Shown in pieces: positions 23,978-34,000 of a stretch of 57,699 nt of DNA. A model generated the notes under the pieces. The model ran no database searches. It saw only the letters and a list, made by a program, of their open reading frames with translations, and was not told where the DNA came from. The position numbers and the translations under genes are program-made. This DNA comes from an uncultured Bacteroidales bacterium (GTDB lineage Bacteria > Bacteroidota > Bacteroidia > Bacteroidales > WCHB1-69): positions 1 to 57,699 of the forward strand of contig CAMKLG010000014.1 in NCBI GenBank assembly GCA_946413585.1, written 5' to 3'. How positions within the stretch are numbered: the first letter of the stretch is position 1; every line of letters begins with the position of its first letter.

Positions 23978-25999
23978 TTAATATTCTCTAATACGGTTTT
24001 CAATGTCTATGATGGCATCACGGAACTGTGCGGCCTTCTCGAAATCCAACTCCTTCACCGCCTTATCCATCTCCTTTCGATATTGTTTCTTCTTTTTTTC
24101 GAGCTGCTCCACATTATATAAAGTCAAATCTTCCGCTACAGCTGACATTTTTTTCTCTTTCGCAACATATTGACCCACTTTTTGTTGTTTGCCGTTATCT
24201 CCTGACATTCCCGTCAGCAACATCTCCTCCGACTTCACCACTCCTTTTGGTGTAATGTGATGTAACTCATTGTAAGCTATCTGTTTAGAACGTCGTCGAT
24301 TTGTTTCGTCAATAGTGGCCTGCATCGATTTGGTTATCTTATTGGCGTAGAAGATCACGCGACCGTTCACGTGACGCGCGGCACGCCCGGCAGTTTGTGT
24401 AAGTGAGCGCACATTACGCAAGAAACCCTCCTTGTCGGCATCCATGATAGCCACCAAGGAGACCTCAGGCAAGTCCAAACCCTCACGCAAAAGGTTCACA
24501 CCCACCAACACGTCAATGGCACCAGCACGAAGATTTTGCAGAATCTCCACTCTATCAAGTGTTTCCACATCCGAATGAATGTAACAAGCTCTTATTCCGA
24601 TATTTATGAGATAAGTATTCAGCTCTTCAGCCATGCGTTTGGTTAACGTGGTTACCAATACACGCTCGCCTTTATCGACCGTATCTTCAATTTCGTTCAG
24701 TAAATCATCAACTTGGTTCGTGGCAGGACGAACCTCGATGGGTGGATCCAACAGTCCCGTGGGGCGCACAACTTGTTCCACCACCACCCCACCCGACTGC
24801 TCCAATTCGTAGTCGGCGGGCGTTGCACTCATATAGATAGTTTGTCCCACTAACGCTTCAAATTCATCGAACTTCAGCGGACGGTTGTCCAATGCGGCTG
24901 GTAGCCGAAAACCGTATTCTACCAAGTTTATTTTGCGGGAACGATCACCGCCGTACATAGCTCCGATTTGCGGCACCGTCACGTGACTTTCGTCAATAAC
25001 CATCACAAAATCGTCTGGAAAGAAGTCAAGAATACAGAAAGGACGCATTCCTGGTTCGCGCTTGTCGAAATAGCGCGAATAGTTCTCAATGCCCGAGCAG
25101 TAGCCCAACTCCTTCATCATCTCGATATCATACGTCACACGGTCTTCCAACCGTTTGGCTTCCAAATGTTTACCGATAGACTTAAAGTAGTCGCGCTGCT
25201 CGCCCAAATCCAACGTGATTTGGTTAATAGCCTCATTCATGGTCTGTTGTGTCGTGACAAAAATGCTGGCTGGATAGATGACAATGTTCTCTTCTTTGGT
25301 AATGACCCCGCCATTGGCCGCTTCTATAATCGCCAGTGACTCAATCTCATCGTCCCAAAAGATAATGCGATAGGCATGTTCGCTATAGGGCGGGAAAATA
25401 TCGACCGTGTCACCTTTCACACGAAATTGTCCACCCTGCAAATCGAGTTCTGTGCGGGAGTAAAGACTGGATACGAACTTGAGCAACAGCGCATTACGGT
25501 CAATTTTCATCCCTGTATGCAGGTGAATCACGTTTTTGGAAAAATCCTCAGGGTTTCCGATACCGTAAATACATGATACTGAAGCTACTACAATCACATC
25601 TCTCCTACCCGACATCAAAGCTGCGGTGGTGTGCAAACGTAGTTTCTCAATTTCGTCGTTAATGGAGAGATCTTTTTCAATGTAAGTATTGGTAGTAGGA
25701 ATATAAGCCTCGGGCTGATAATAATCGTAGTAAGAAACGTAGTATTCCACCGCGTTTTCGGGGAAAAATTGCTTGAACTCACTGTAAAGTTGGGCGGCGA
25801 GAGTCTTATTGTGACTCAAGATGAGCGCTGGGCGGTTCACCTGATTGAGTACGTTGGCAATGGTGAAGGTCTTGCCGGAACCTGTCACCCCGAGCAATGT
25901 CTGCGCTTTTTCACCACGGTTCAGCCCCGCCACCAACTGCTTGATGGCTTCCGGCTGGTCCCCAGAGGGTTCATAAGAAGATGTGAGTTTAAAATTCAT
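23978..25999 (-). CDS. uvrB: Excinuclease ABC subunit B
   Basis: UvrB is the damage-verifying helicase of nucleotide excision repair. Walker A GVTGSGKTFT, the beta-hairpin YYVSYYDYYQPEAYIP, Walker B-type VMVIDESHVT, and the helicase motif with QTAGRAARH are all present. The C-terminal UVR motif that binds UvrC is complete (EMDKAVKELDFEKAAQFRD). Length 673 is normal. The start at 25999 is chosen because a six-codon upstream extension would be encoded by the promoter box at 26007-26014. Confidence 0.97.
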   Translation of the reverse strand: MNFKLTSSYEPSGDQPEAIKQLVAGLNRGEKAQTLLGVTGSGKTFTIANVLNQVNRPALILSHNKTLAAQLYSEFKQFFPENAVEYYVSYYDYYQPEAYIPTTNTYIEKDLSINDEIEKLRLHTTAALMSGRRDVIVVASVSCIYGIGNPEDFSKNVIHLHTGMKIDRNALLLKFVSSLYSRTELDLQGGQFRVKGDTVDIFPPYSEHAYRIIFWDDEIESLAIIEAANGGVITKEENIVIYPASIFVTTQQTMNEAINQITLDLGEQRDYFKSIGKHLEAKRLEDRVTYDIEMMKELGYCSGIENYSRYFDKREPGMRPFCILDFFPDDFVMVIDESHVTVPQIGAMYGGDRSRKINLVEYGFRLPAALDNRPLKFDEFEALVGQTIYMSATPADYELEQSGGVVVEQVVRPTGLLDPPIEVRPATNQVDDLLNEIEDTVDKGERVLVTTLTKRMAEELNTYLINIGIRACYIHSDVETLDRVEILQNLRAGAIDVLVGVNLLREGLDLPEVSLVAIMDADKEGFLRNVRSLTQTAGRAARHVNGRVIFYANKITKSMQATIDETNRRRSKQIAYNELHHITPKGVVKSEEMLLTGMSGDNGKQQKVGQYVAKEKKMSAVAEDLTLYNVEQLEKKKKQYRKEMDKAVKELDFEKAAQFRDAIIDIENRIREY

Positions 26000-26006
26000 A
26001 ATGGTG

Positions 26007-26014
26007 CAAAAATA
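26007..26014 (-). promoter_or_regulatory. -7 box TATTTTTG for uvrB
   Basis: TAnnTTTG on the minus strand, only 7 nt upstream of the uvrB ATG. This would give a very short or absent leader. Confidence 0.6.
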
Positions 26015-26070
26015 CAAAAAAACGCCGATTTTGAAAACCGGCGTTTCTAAAAATCTTCAAAATTCAACTA

Positions 26071-26556
26071 TTAATGGAATCTGTAACGAAGACCCACACC
26101 GAAGTTAAATAAACCACTCCAAGGAGCATACAAATTATTGTTAAATCCCATAACATTAAACATAGGACGCCAGTCAACAGTAAGGTTCAACGGAATACCA
26201 AATTCCCATTCGAAACCGATCTGACCACCAACATTAACACGTAAAGGCATTATATTATTTTCATTATAAGCACGACCATAACCGATACCAATACCTGCAG
26301 CAGGACCTACAAACCAATTCCAAATACCTTTGATATTGAAAACCCAATCGAAAGAAGCAGTAGCATCTGCATATCCCCAATAAGACCAAGCGTTACCGAG
26401 ACCAGCAGTTAAGTCCACATACATACCATCCGTAATGGAATGTTGATAAGAAAATTCCGTATTGTAACCAATACGACCACCAATTGCGCGCGGTTGTGCG
26501 AACGCAACACTTGCAACTGCAAGCATAACAATCATTGTTGTAATAATCTTTTTCAT
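26071..26556 (-). CDS. Small outer-membrane beta-barrel protein
   Basis: A 161-residue protein with a clear signal peptide (MLAVASVAFAQ). The mature part is alternating beta strands rich in Gly, Tyr and Trp (AIGGRIGYNTEFSYQH, GPAAGIGIGYG, NVGGQIGFEWEFGIPLNLT) ending in VGLRYRFH. This is the pattern of small eight-stranded barrels common in Bacteroidota. No specific function is indicated. Confidence 0.85.
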   Translation of the reverse strand: MKKIITTMIVMLAVASVAFAQPRAIGGRIGYNTEFSYQHSITDGMYVDLTAGLGNAWSYWGYADATASFDWVFNIKGIWNWFVGPAAGIGIGYGRAYNENNIMPLRVNVGGQIGFEWEFGIPLNLTVDWRPMFNVMGFNNNLYAPWSGLFNFGVGLRYRFH

Positions 26557-26591
26557 ACTTTTGGTATTTTAAGTTATTAGTTTTGAAAGCG

Positions 26592-26599
26592 CAAAATTA
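26592..26599 (-). promoter_or_regulatory. -7 box TAATTTTG for the small outer-membrane protein
   Basis: TAnnTTTG on the minus strand, 36 nt before the ATG at 26556. Confidence 0.7.
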
Positions 26600-26713
26600 G
26601 CTTTTTTTAACATTTTCAATTTTCGAAAAATGAAATAGTTATAAACAGAAACATATTAATAACCTACAACCTTTTAGCCGCTTAATCCACTAACTGTGTA
26701 CCCAAAAATTTCC

Positions 26714-26721
26714 TATATTTG
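26714..26721 (+). promoter_or_regulatory. -7 box TATATTTG for metG
   Basis: TAnnTTTG, 45 nt upstream of the metG ATG. Confidence 0.7.
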
Positions 26722-26766
26722 CAAGTTTTATAAAAAAGATAAAATAATCACTAAATATCTGATAAT

Positions 26767-28815
26767 ATGAAAGATATAAAACGTTACACTATTACTTCCG
26801 CGCTGCCGTATGCCAACGGTCCCGTACATATCGGACATCTTGCCGGCGTGTATGTACCCGCCGATATCTACGTTCGTTATCTGCGTAACAACGGCAAGGA
26901 TGTCCTTTTCATTGGAGGTTCCGATGAACACGGCGTGCCCATTACCATAAAAGCCCGCAAAGAGGGAGTGACACCACAAGATATTGTGGATCGTTACCAT
27001 AATATAATAAAGAAATCGTTTGAAGAACTCGGCATCTCTTTCGATATCTATTCGCGCACGTCAAACCCAACCCATCATGAAACGGCGGCAGACTTTTTCA
27101 AATATCTGTATAATAACGGAAAACTGATTGAAAAGGTTTCCCAACAATATTATGATGAAGAGGCGCACGAGTTTTTAGCCGATCGTTATATCACTGGAAC
27201 TTGCCCGCACTGCAACAATGAACACGCATACGGTGATCAGTGCGAAGCTTGCGGTACCTCCCTCAGTGCTACGGATTTGATTAATCCTAAATCCGCACTC
27301 AGTGGTAACACTCCCGTTTTAAAAGAGACCAAACACTGGTATCTTCCTTTGAATGAATATGATACATGGTTAAGAGAGTGGATTTTACAAGGTCATAAAG
27401 CCGACTGGCGTTCTACCGTTTACGGTCAGTGCAAATCTTGGATTGAGCAAGGTTTGCAACCCCGCGCTGTCACCCGCGACCTCTCCTGGGGTGTGAAAGT
27501 TCCGCTAAAAGAGGCCGAAGGTAAAGTACTATACGTCTGGTTTGACGCACCAATCGGTTATATTTCAGCCACTAAAGAGTGGGCCGAAGCCCACAATACG
27601 GATTGGAAACCTTGGTGGCAAGATGAAAGTTCAAAACTTGTTCATTTCATCGGCAAAGACAACATCGTGTTTCACTGTATCATATTTCCATGCATGTTGA
27701 AAGCACATGGTGGATATATTCTTCCCGAAAATGTACCCGCGAATGAATTTTTGAACCTTGAAGGTGACAAAATTTCCACTTCCCGCAACTGGGCAGTTTG
27801 GGCACACGAATATATTGAGGATTTTCCAGGCAAACAGGACGTTCTGCGTTATACGTTGACCTCTATCGCACCTGAAACCAAGGATGCCGACTTCACTTGG
27901 GCGGATTTCCAAGCCAAAAACAACAACGAATTATTGGCCATCTTCGGCAACTTTGTGAACAGAACAGTGGTATTATCCCATAAATACTACGGCGGAAATA
28001 TTCCAGAATGTGGTGAACTCACTGATTATGAGAAGGAAATCATCGAAAAGTTGGCCCAATATCCAAGCATTATCGCAGATTCCATTGAACATTATAAGTT
28101 CCGCGAAGCACAAGCCGAACTGATGAATTTGGCTCGTTTGGGTAACAAATATCTCACCGATACCGAACCTTGGAAAAAACAGAAAGAAAATCCTGAATAT
28201 GTAAAAACTATTTTGCATATTTCTCTGCAAATTTGTGCTTCCTTATCCATTTTGTGCGAACCTTTCTTGCCATTTACGTCTAAAAAGCTACAGAAAATGC
28301 TCAATATAGACAACAAAAAATGGTCGGACGGCGGTCGCCATGATCTTCTGAAAGCTGGTAATCCTCTCAATCCTGCTGAATATCTGTTCGAAAAAATTGA
28401 GGACGATGTCATTGCTAAACAAGTGCAGAAGCTAGAGGAAAGCAAAAAACAAAATGAAGCCGCTAATGCAGAGGCCTTTCCAGCTAAAGAAGATGTCACT
28501 TTCGACGACTTCCAAAATATGGATCTCCGCGTGGTGACCGTTTTGGCAGCTGAAAAGGTGGCTAAGACAAAAAAACTGTTGAAACTCAAAGTTAATACAG
28601 GCGTAGATACTCGCGAAATTATCTCAGGTATTGCTGAATATTATCAACCTGAAGATCTGGTCGGCAAACAAGTTTTGATGCTCATCAACCTTACTCCTAA
28701 AAACATCAAAGGCGTGGATTCCCACGGTATGGTACTCATGGCTGAAGATGCCGACGGTTCACTTTCTATCATGCAACCGCAAAAGAAGGTGAAAGAGGGT
28801 AGTACGGTGAAATAA
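26767..28815 (+). CDS. metG: Methionyl-tRNA synthetase
   Basis: A 682-residue class I synthetase that charges tRNA-Met. The HIGH motif is PVHIGHLAG (~residue 20). A single zinc knuckle is CPHC..CEAC, and the KMSKS loop reads KISTS, a variant common in the MetG1 clade. Residues ~575-682 form the OB-fold tRNA-binding domain ([20 protein letters not shown]), which dimerises the enzyme. The stop codon abuts a decamer array whose words also build the terminator. Confidence 0.97.
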   Translation: MKDIKRYTITSALPYANGPVHIGHLAGVYVPADIYVRYLRNNGKDVLFIGGSDEHGVPITIKARKEGVTPQDIVDRYHNIIKKSFEELGISFDIYSRTSNPTHHETAADFFKYLYNNGKLIEKVSQQYYDEEAHEFLADRYITGTCPHCNNEHAYGDQCEACGTSLSATDLINPKSALSGNTPVLKETKHWYLPLNEYDTWLREWILQGHKADWRSTVYGQCKSWIEQGLQPRAVTRDLSWGVKVPLKEAEGKVLYVWFDAPIGYISATKEWAEAHNTDWKPWWQDESSKLVHFIGKDNIVFHCIIFPCMLKAHGGYILPENVPANEFLNLEGDKISTSRNWAVWAHEYIEDFPGKQDVLRYTLTSIAPETKDADFTWADFQAKNNNELLAIFGNFVNRTVVLSHKYYGGNIPECGELTDYEKEIIEKLAQYPSIIADSIEHYKFREAQAELMNLARLGNKYLTDTEPWKKQKENPEYVKTILHISLQICASLSILCEPFLPFTSKKLQKMLNIDNKKWSDGGRHDLLKAGNPLNPAEYLFEKIEDDVIAKQVQKLEESKKQNEAANAEAFPAKEDVTFDDFQNMDLRVVTVLAAEKVAKTKKLLKLKVNTGVDTREIISGIAEYYQPEDLVGKQVLMLINLTPKNIKGVDSHGMVLMAEDADGSLSIMQPQKKVKEGSTVK

Positions 28816-28912
28816 CGATGAAAGACGATGAATAAAGATGAAAGGCGATGAACATTCATCGCCTTTTTTCATCGTTTTTCATCGTCTAGTTCATCACCCT
28901 TTCATCGTAAAT
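28815..28912. repeat. Decamer array CGATGAA, direct then inverted
   Basis: Direct words (ACGATGAAAG, ACGATGAATA, AAGATGAAAG, GCGATGAA) are followed by inverted words (TTCATCGCC, TTCATCG, TTCATCG, TTCATC, TTCATCG). The whole 98 bp is a large imperfect palindrome directly after the metG stop codon. Confidence 0.85.
28841..28869 (+). terminator. metG terminator built from array words
   Basis: AAAGGCGATGAA pairs perfectly with TTCATCGCCTTT across a 2-nt loop and is followed by TTT. It is the centre of the decamer palindrome. Confidence 0.75.
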
Positions 28913-29429
28913 CTCGCAACAATTTTATAAGCAGACAATTACATCAAAATACCAGTAAAATAAGGAGTTTTCAAAGATATAAACAAAAAAATGAGTATGA
29001 GAAAATTACGAGGTTACCAACATCAAAATGTTTATAAATCGACGAGTTTTCCAAATAATGCAAGTTACGGTTTGAAATCGTTGTGAATAAAAATTGGATA
29101 AATAAAAACTCCACAAATCTGACTCTTTTTGAACATCTTTTTTCAACTTTTTAAAGCCGTTGAAAAAACCTCTTTTATCCACTAAAAAAAAAACGAAAGA
29201 AAATGTGTTTTGTATATCCCTCTTAGAAATCTGACAGTTAGATTTAACATTATTCACTTTCAATTGTTGATTAAATTTAATAACTCACTTTTCCAAATTT
29301 TTCGACGATTTTATTTCAACTATTTCAACAGCCATAATAATCATAGAAAATCATTTTATAGATTCTTTTAAAGAGAATAACCTGCAAAAAAATGAAAGAA
29401 GGAGGTGTCTTCAACATTTATCTTTTTTG
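28913..29429. other. AT-rich gene-free stretch with DnaA-box-like sites (possible origin, weak)
   Basis: No convincing coding sequence on either strand. TGTGAATAA (29082-29090) is a perfect inverse TTATNCACA DnaA box; TTATCCACT (29075+100 region, 29175-29183) and TTATTCACT (29250-29258) each differ in the last base. Other structure: a 10-bp inverted repeat TTTTTTCAAC / GTTGAAAAAA (~29139-29168) and two copies of TTTTCCAAAT. Consistent with an origin-like region but not proof of one. Confidence 0.3.
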
Positions 29430-29437
29430 TATTTTTG
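29430..29437 (+). promoter_or_regulatory. -7 box TATTTTTG for the rpiB operon
   Basis: TAnnTTTG followed by CAGCC, 24 nt before the rpiB ATG. Confidence 0.75.
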
Positions 29438-29461
29438 CAGCCATTAAGTATAACTGTAAAA

Positions 29462-29887
29462 ATGAAGATATATATTGGATCCGATCATGCGGGTGTTGAT
29501 TTGAAAGAGCTTGTAAAACAACACTTTGCAAATCAATTTGAGTTCATGGATGTTGGAACATTCACGAATGAAAGTGTTGATTATCCTGATTTTGCTCATC
29601 AGGTTGCTGAAAATGTGTTGAAAGATGAAAAGGGTAGGGGAATACTGATTTGCGGAACAGGTAATGGTATGGCCATCACGGCCAACAAACATGCGGGCAT
29701 TCGTGCCGCACTCTGCTGGTCTCCTGAAATCGCAGCCTTGGCCAAACAGCATAACAATGCCAATATTATTGTGTTGCCAGCTCGTTTCATCTCATCGCAG
29801 CTCGCTATGGATACTTTAGAAGCTTACTTCAACGCTGAATTCGAAGGAGGCAGACACCAAAGAAGAATTGACAAAATCAATTTATAA
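29462..29887 (+). CDS. rpiB: Ribose-5-phosphate isomerase B
   Basis: RpiB interconverts ribose-5-phosphate and ribulose-5-phosphate in the pentose phosphate pathway. KIYIGSDHAGVDLKE is the phosphate-binding start, the active-site Cys is in GILICGTGNGMAITANK, and GIRAALCWSPEIAALAKQHNNANI completes the LacAB/RpiB signature. The start is placed at 29462, not the longer GTG frame at 29405, because the promoter box lies between them. First gene of a compact operon reaching to mnmG; the next ATG follows the stop with no gap. Confidence 0.96.
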   Translation: MKIYIGSDHAGVDLKELVKQHFANQFEFMDVGTFTNESVDYPDFAHQVAENVLKDEKGRGILICGTGNGMAITANKHAGIRAALCWSPEIAALAKQHNNANIIVLPARFISSQLAMDTLEAYFNAEFEGGRHQRRIDKINL

Positions 29888-31015
29888 ATGCAAAAATCAA
29901 TTATTTTAGACCAAAATTTTGACATCGTTCGCAAGAAAGCGTACGCCATTCGTCATAATTATTTTGACGATATGGACAAGTATTTGCTTAATCTTGAGGG
30001 CTCACTGTTAAAAAAAGGTCTGAATGTGGTGTGGACGAAGGATATAAACTCCTTGACTCAAACCATTGACTCCCTTATTAACGATCTTTCTGTTCGTAGA
30101 ATAAGCTTCGATTCTGTCTTCCCTTTCGATAATTATTTGCAAAATAGGGTAGATGTCATTCCTTTTGATTTGCTTGAAAGTTCTTCAGATGATCTTGATT
30201 TATTGGTTGTAGATGCTGATTTTGCAGTTTGTGAGAACGGTTCATTGGTATTTTTGGACAAACAATCGCAATGTTGTTTCAATAAAACCAAAAATATAGC
30301 TGTTATTGTCAATATTGACCAAGCTATAGCTAATCAACATGATTTGTCCTTCTTTATAGCTCTGAAATATCTGTCACAGGAACACAATATGCCTCATGAT
30401 GTCAAAATCATCCAAGATAGGCTTCAATATGTGCTTCCTTCCCAGTTGTCTTATCTCTCCGAACAAATGATTACCCAGGAACAGATGAACATTACGGTCA
30501 TTCTTCATCTCAATGATATAGAAGAGATTCTGTCATCTGAGCTCCTTAAGGAATCCCTTTACTGCATACAATGCGGTCGCTGTTTGGAAGTATGTCCTGT
30601 GGCTGCTGCTAATGACAATCTCTCTCCCATACAGTTGATTAAAATGAACGGTCTTGATAAATACAACCAGACGCAACATCTCTTTTCTCATACTACATTA
30701 TGCGGAGCGTGCGAGTCGGTTTGTCCTGTGAATATTCCTCTTGTTAATCTGATGCTCAATGAGATGCAAGCTTCTAACATGTCTTCTTCCCCTTCCAGAA
30801 CTAAACAACTTTACTCGTTGTTCTCAAAACGAAGCAAAATAAATAAAGCAAATAAATCTTTCTTCCGATTCTTTTTTGTGAAACGATTTTTTGGGCAAAA
30901 TAAGCAATTAAGTCGCTATTTTGCTAACCAAAATACTGATTTTTTCAATATTTCCTTCCAACCACCTCACGAAGATAACCCCAATGAACTCATCAAAGAT
31001 TCAGATTTTGAATGA
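29888..31015 (+). CDS. LutB-like LUD/[4Fe-4S] protein, shortened
   Basis: A 375-residue protein. The N-terminal ~200 residues resemble the LUD (DUF162) domain (DFAVCENGSLVFLDKQSQ corresponds to its conserved glycine region). Then come two [4Fe-4S] motifs, CIQCGRCLEVCPV and CGACESVCPV. LutB of the lactate-oxidation complex has this order but is ~100 residues longer, and no lutA or lutC is adjacent. A role in electron transfer is likely; the substrate is not known. The 3' end overlaps the next gene by 32 bp in another frame. Confidence 0.75.
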   Translation: MQKSIILDQNFDIVRKKAYAIRHNYFDDMDKYLLNLEGSLLKKGLNVVWTKDINSLTQTIDSLINDLSVRRISFDSVFPFDNYLQNRVDVIPFDLLESSSDDLDLLVVDADFAVCENGSLVFLDKQSQCCFNKTKNIAVIVNIDQAIANQHDLSFFIALKYLSQEHNMPHDVKIIQDRLQYVLPSQLSYLSEQMITQEQMNITVILHLNDIEEILSSELLKESLYCIQCGRCLEVCPVAAANDNLSPIQLIKMNGLDKYNQTQHLFSHTTLCGACESVCPVNIPLVNLMLNEMQASNMSSSPSRTKQLYSLFSKRSKINKANKSFFRFFFVKRFFGQNKQLSRYFANQNTDFFNISFQPPHEDNPNELIKDSDFE

Positions 31016-34000
31016 TAAAATCAGGCATTTTCTCAAGAAATATTACCTGAATACGTTATACAAAGGGATAGTTTTCTTTGTCATTATCCTTTTGGTCACC
31101 TTTATTGCCTTTTCTCTTTTCGAATATTTTTCGTATTCGAACACTGTTGTTCGTTCCGTGCTCTTCTATTCATTCATTGCACTTGCAGTGGGAACGGCAA
31201 TCGGCTACATTATCGTTCCTATATTGAAAATTGCAGGTCTCGGAAAACAGCTTTCAGAAGAGGAAATAGCCAGTATTATAGGTAAACATTTTTCTCAAAT
31301 TGATGATAAGTTATTGAATCTTTTTGAGTTAAGAAGACAAATGGAACGTGGTGATTATATTAGCTATGATCTTTTGTCTGCAGCTATCGATAGCAAAGTT
31401 GACTCTTTCAAAGCTTACTCATTCGTTCAGGCGATTCCCGTTCAGAAAACAAAACGTTTCGCCCTTTGGATGTTGCTTCCTATTGCCATCTTTTTATTGC
31501 TTTTTTCCATTAAGAAAGAGCTATTTACGGAACCCACCAAGCGAATTGTGCACTATTCTGAAGTTTATGAAAAACCTGCTCCATACGCGTTTGCTATCAC
31601 CAATCCTTCTTTGACAACATTTCAATATGAGGACTTTACTGTTAATATCAAGGTTGATGGTAGTGAAGTTCCAGACGAGGTATATGTGAATTATAAGAAT
31701 CGAAATTATAAGTGTCAGAAAAATGCTAATTCGGAGTTTTCTTATACCTTCACAAATTTAAAGGAAAGTACAGATTTTCAGATTGTTACAGATGAAGTTA
31801 CCTCTACTGTTTATCAGATTGAAGTATTACCCAAGCCGGTAATGCTTGGTTTCAATATTTCTCTCCATTATCCGGCTTATCTGAATAAACCTGACGAGGT
31901 ATTGGAGAATGTTAGTAATTTGACTGTGCCAGAAGGAACTCACATCACTTGGAATTTCATTACCCGTAATTCTGAGAATCTTATTTTGATTGTTGATGAT
32001 CATGAAAAGGTCATCTCTTCAGATAAAGATAACTATTTGGTCGATGTTACGGCTAGAAATTCATTTACTTACTCCATTCTAAATAAAAATCAGTATATGA
32101 TAGGTAAAGATACATTGTCTGATGAAGTAACTGTTATAAAGGATATGTATCCTGATATTTACGTTCAGTCTCAACAAGACTCCACCTATCATGATCGTGT
32201 TTATTTCAAAGGAAATATAAAGGATGATTATGGTTTCACCAAACTCCAATTTGTATATAACAAGTTGGATAAAGATGGTAAAGTCATGACTTCAAGTACT
32301 ATTGTACCTATAAAGATTCAAAATAATGTTACCATCCAAGATTTTTATTACTATTTTGATCAAAGTATGCTCAATTTGCAACCTGGCGAACAAATTGAGT
32401 ATTATTTCCAAGTGTTTGATAATGATGGCGTAAATGGTGCTAAATCTACAAAATCTTCAGTTCAATCTTATAGAGTACGTTCTATTGATGAGATTGAGGA
32501 AGATTTGCAGCGCACGGAAGAAGAAACTAAGTCTGATTTTTCCGATTTACTTAAAGAATCTAAGAATTTGGCTAAAGAAATAGAGAAAATGCAGCAGAAA
32601 ATGATGCAGGAAAAAGAACTTTCTTGGCAAGATAAGAAGAACTTGGAAAAATTGATGAAAGATTATCAAAAATTGCAAGATCAAATTAATGAACTGAAGC
32701 AAAAACAAGAGAACCATCAGCAGGTGGAGAACCAATATAAACAAGTGGATGAAGACATTTTGCGCAAGCAGCAAGAGTTGCAAAAGCGAATGGACGAGAT
32801 TCTTTCTGATGAAATGAAACAGATGTTGCAGGAGTTGGAAGCAATGATGCAGAATATGAATAAGAATCAGATCCAAGAACAGATGGAGAAAATGAAATTA
32901 TCCACTGAAGATATCAATGAGTCGTTGGATCAACAATTGCAACTCTATAAGCAATTAGAGGTTGAGAAGAAATTGAATGAGGCTGTTCAAAATATGCGTA
33001 ATTTAGCTGATGATTTGCGTAAAAATGCTCAAAAAACGGAGAATAAACAAATTTCTAAAGAGACTTTGCAAAAGAATCAGCAAGAATTACAAAATCAGTA
33101 CAATGAGTTGAAAAAAGATATAGAGGCACTCAAAAAACTGAATAATGAATTAGAAGATCCTACTAAATTCAAAGATAATCAATCTTTACAGAAAGATGCT
33201 GATCAGAATATGCAGCAAAGTGCTCAGAATCTTGAACGTAATAACCGTTCAAAATCAGCTGATAACCAAAAGAAAGCAGCGGATGATATAGAGCAAATGG
33301 CTGACCAAATGGAACAGGATTTCAATGAGAGCGAATTAGAAAATATAACTGAAGATATTGCCACATTACGTCAAATTTTGGATAATTTGGTTAAAATTTC
33401 TTTTGATCAGGAGGATATTTTGAAAAAAGCTCAAAAGACCTCAAATTATTCTACTTCTGTTACAGATATAATGAAGAAGCAGTTTGAAGTCCGTCAAACA
33501 ATGAATCATATTGAAGATTCTTTAAATGCACTAGCTCGTCGTCAAACAGCTGTTAAGCCTTTCATTCACCAAGAATTGTCAAAAATTCAGAATAATATTG
33601 AAACTGCTCAAACTGAAATGCAGAATCGCAGATTGTCAGTAGCTGCAAAAAATCAACAATTTTCGTTGACCTCCATGAACAATTTGGCATTGATGCTGAT
33701 GGAATCCATGAAGGATATGCAAGAGCAACAAAAGCAGAGTCAACAGAAATGTAATAAGGCAGGAAATGGTTCCTGCAATAAACCGGGTGGAAAGGGTAAA
33801 CCTAAAAAGGCTTCTGCTCGTGAGTTGCAACAACAGTTGAATCGTCAGATGGAGGCTATGAAGAAATCTATGGAGCAGCAGGCTAAACAAGGCCAGAGCG
33901 GGAAGCCTCAGCAGAATATGAGTGAACAATTTGCCAAGATGGCTGCTCAGCAGGAAGCAATTCGCAAGATGTTGCAGGATTATCAATCTGAATTAAAGTC

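Noticed and set aside
24367-24985. CACGTG sites in uvrB (and at ~54470 and ~55960) as further parS sites
   Set aside because: They lack the flanking TTT/AAA on both sides and lie at conserved codons, so chance is sufficient.
29006-29263. An 85-residue minus-strand frame in the gap before rpiB
   Set aside because: AT-rich, Lys/Phe-rich, with no start signal, promoter box or family match. Better seen as non-coding.
30921-30983. An upstream start for the coiled-coil membrane protein
   Set aside because: It would lengthen the overlap with the iron-sulfur protein gene by 63 bp and add residues unlike an N-terminus. The ATG at 30984 is simpler.
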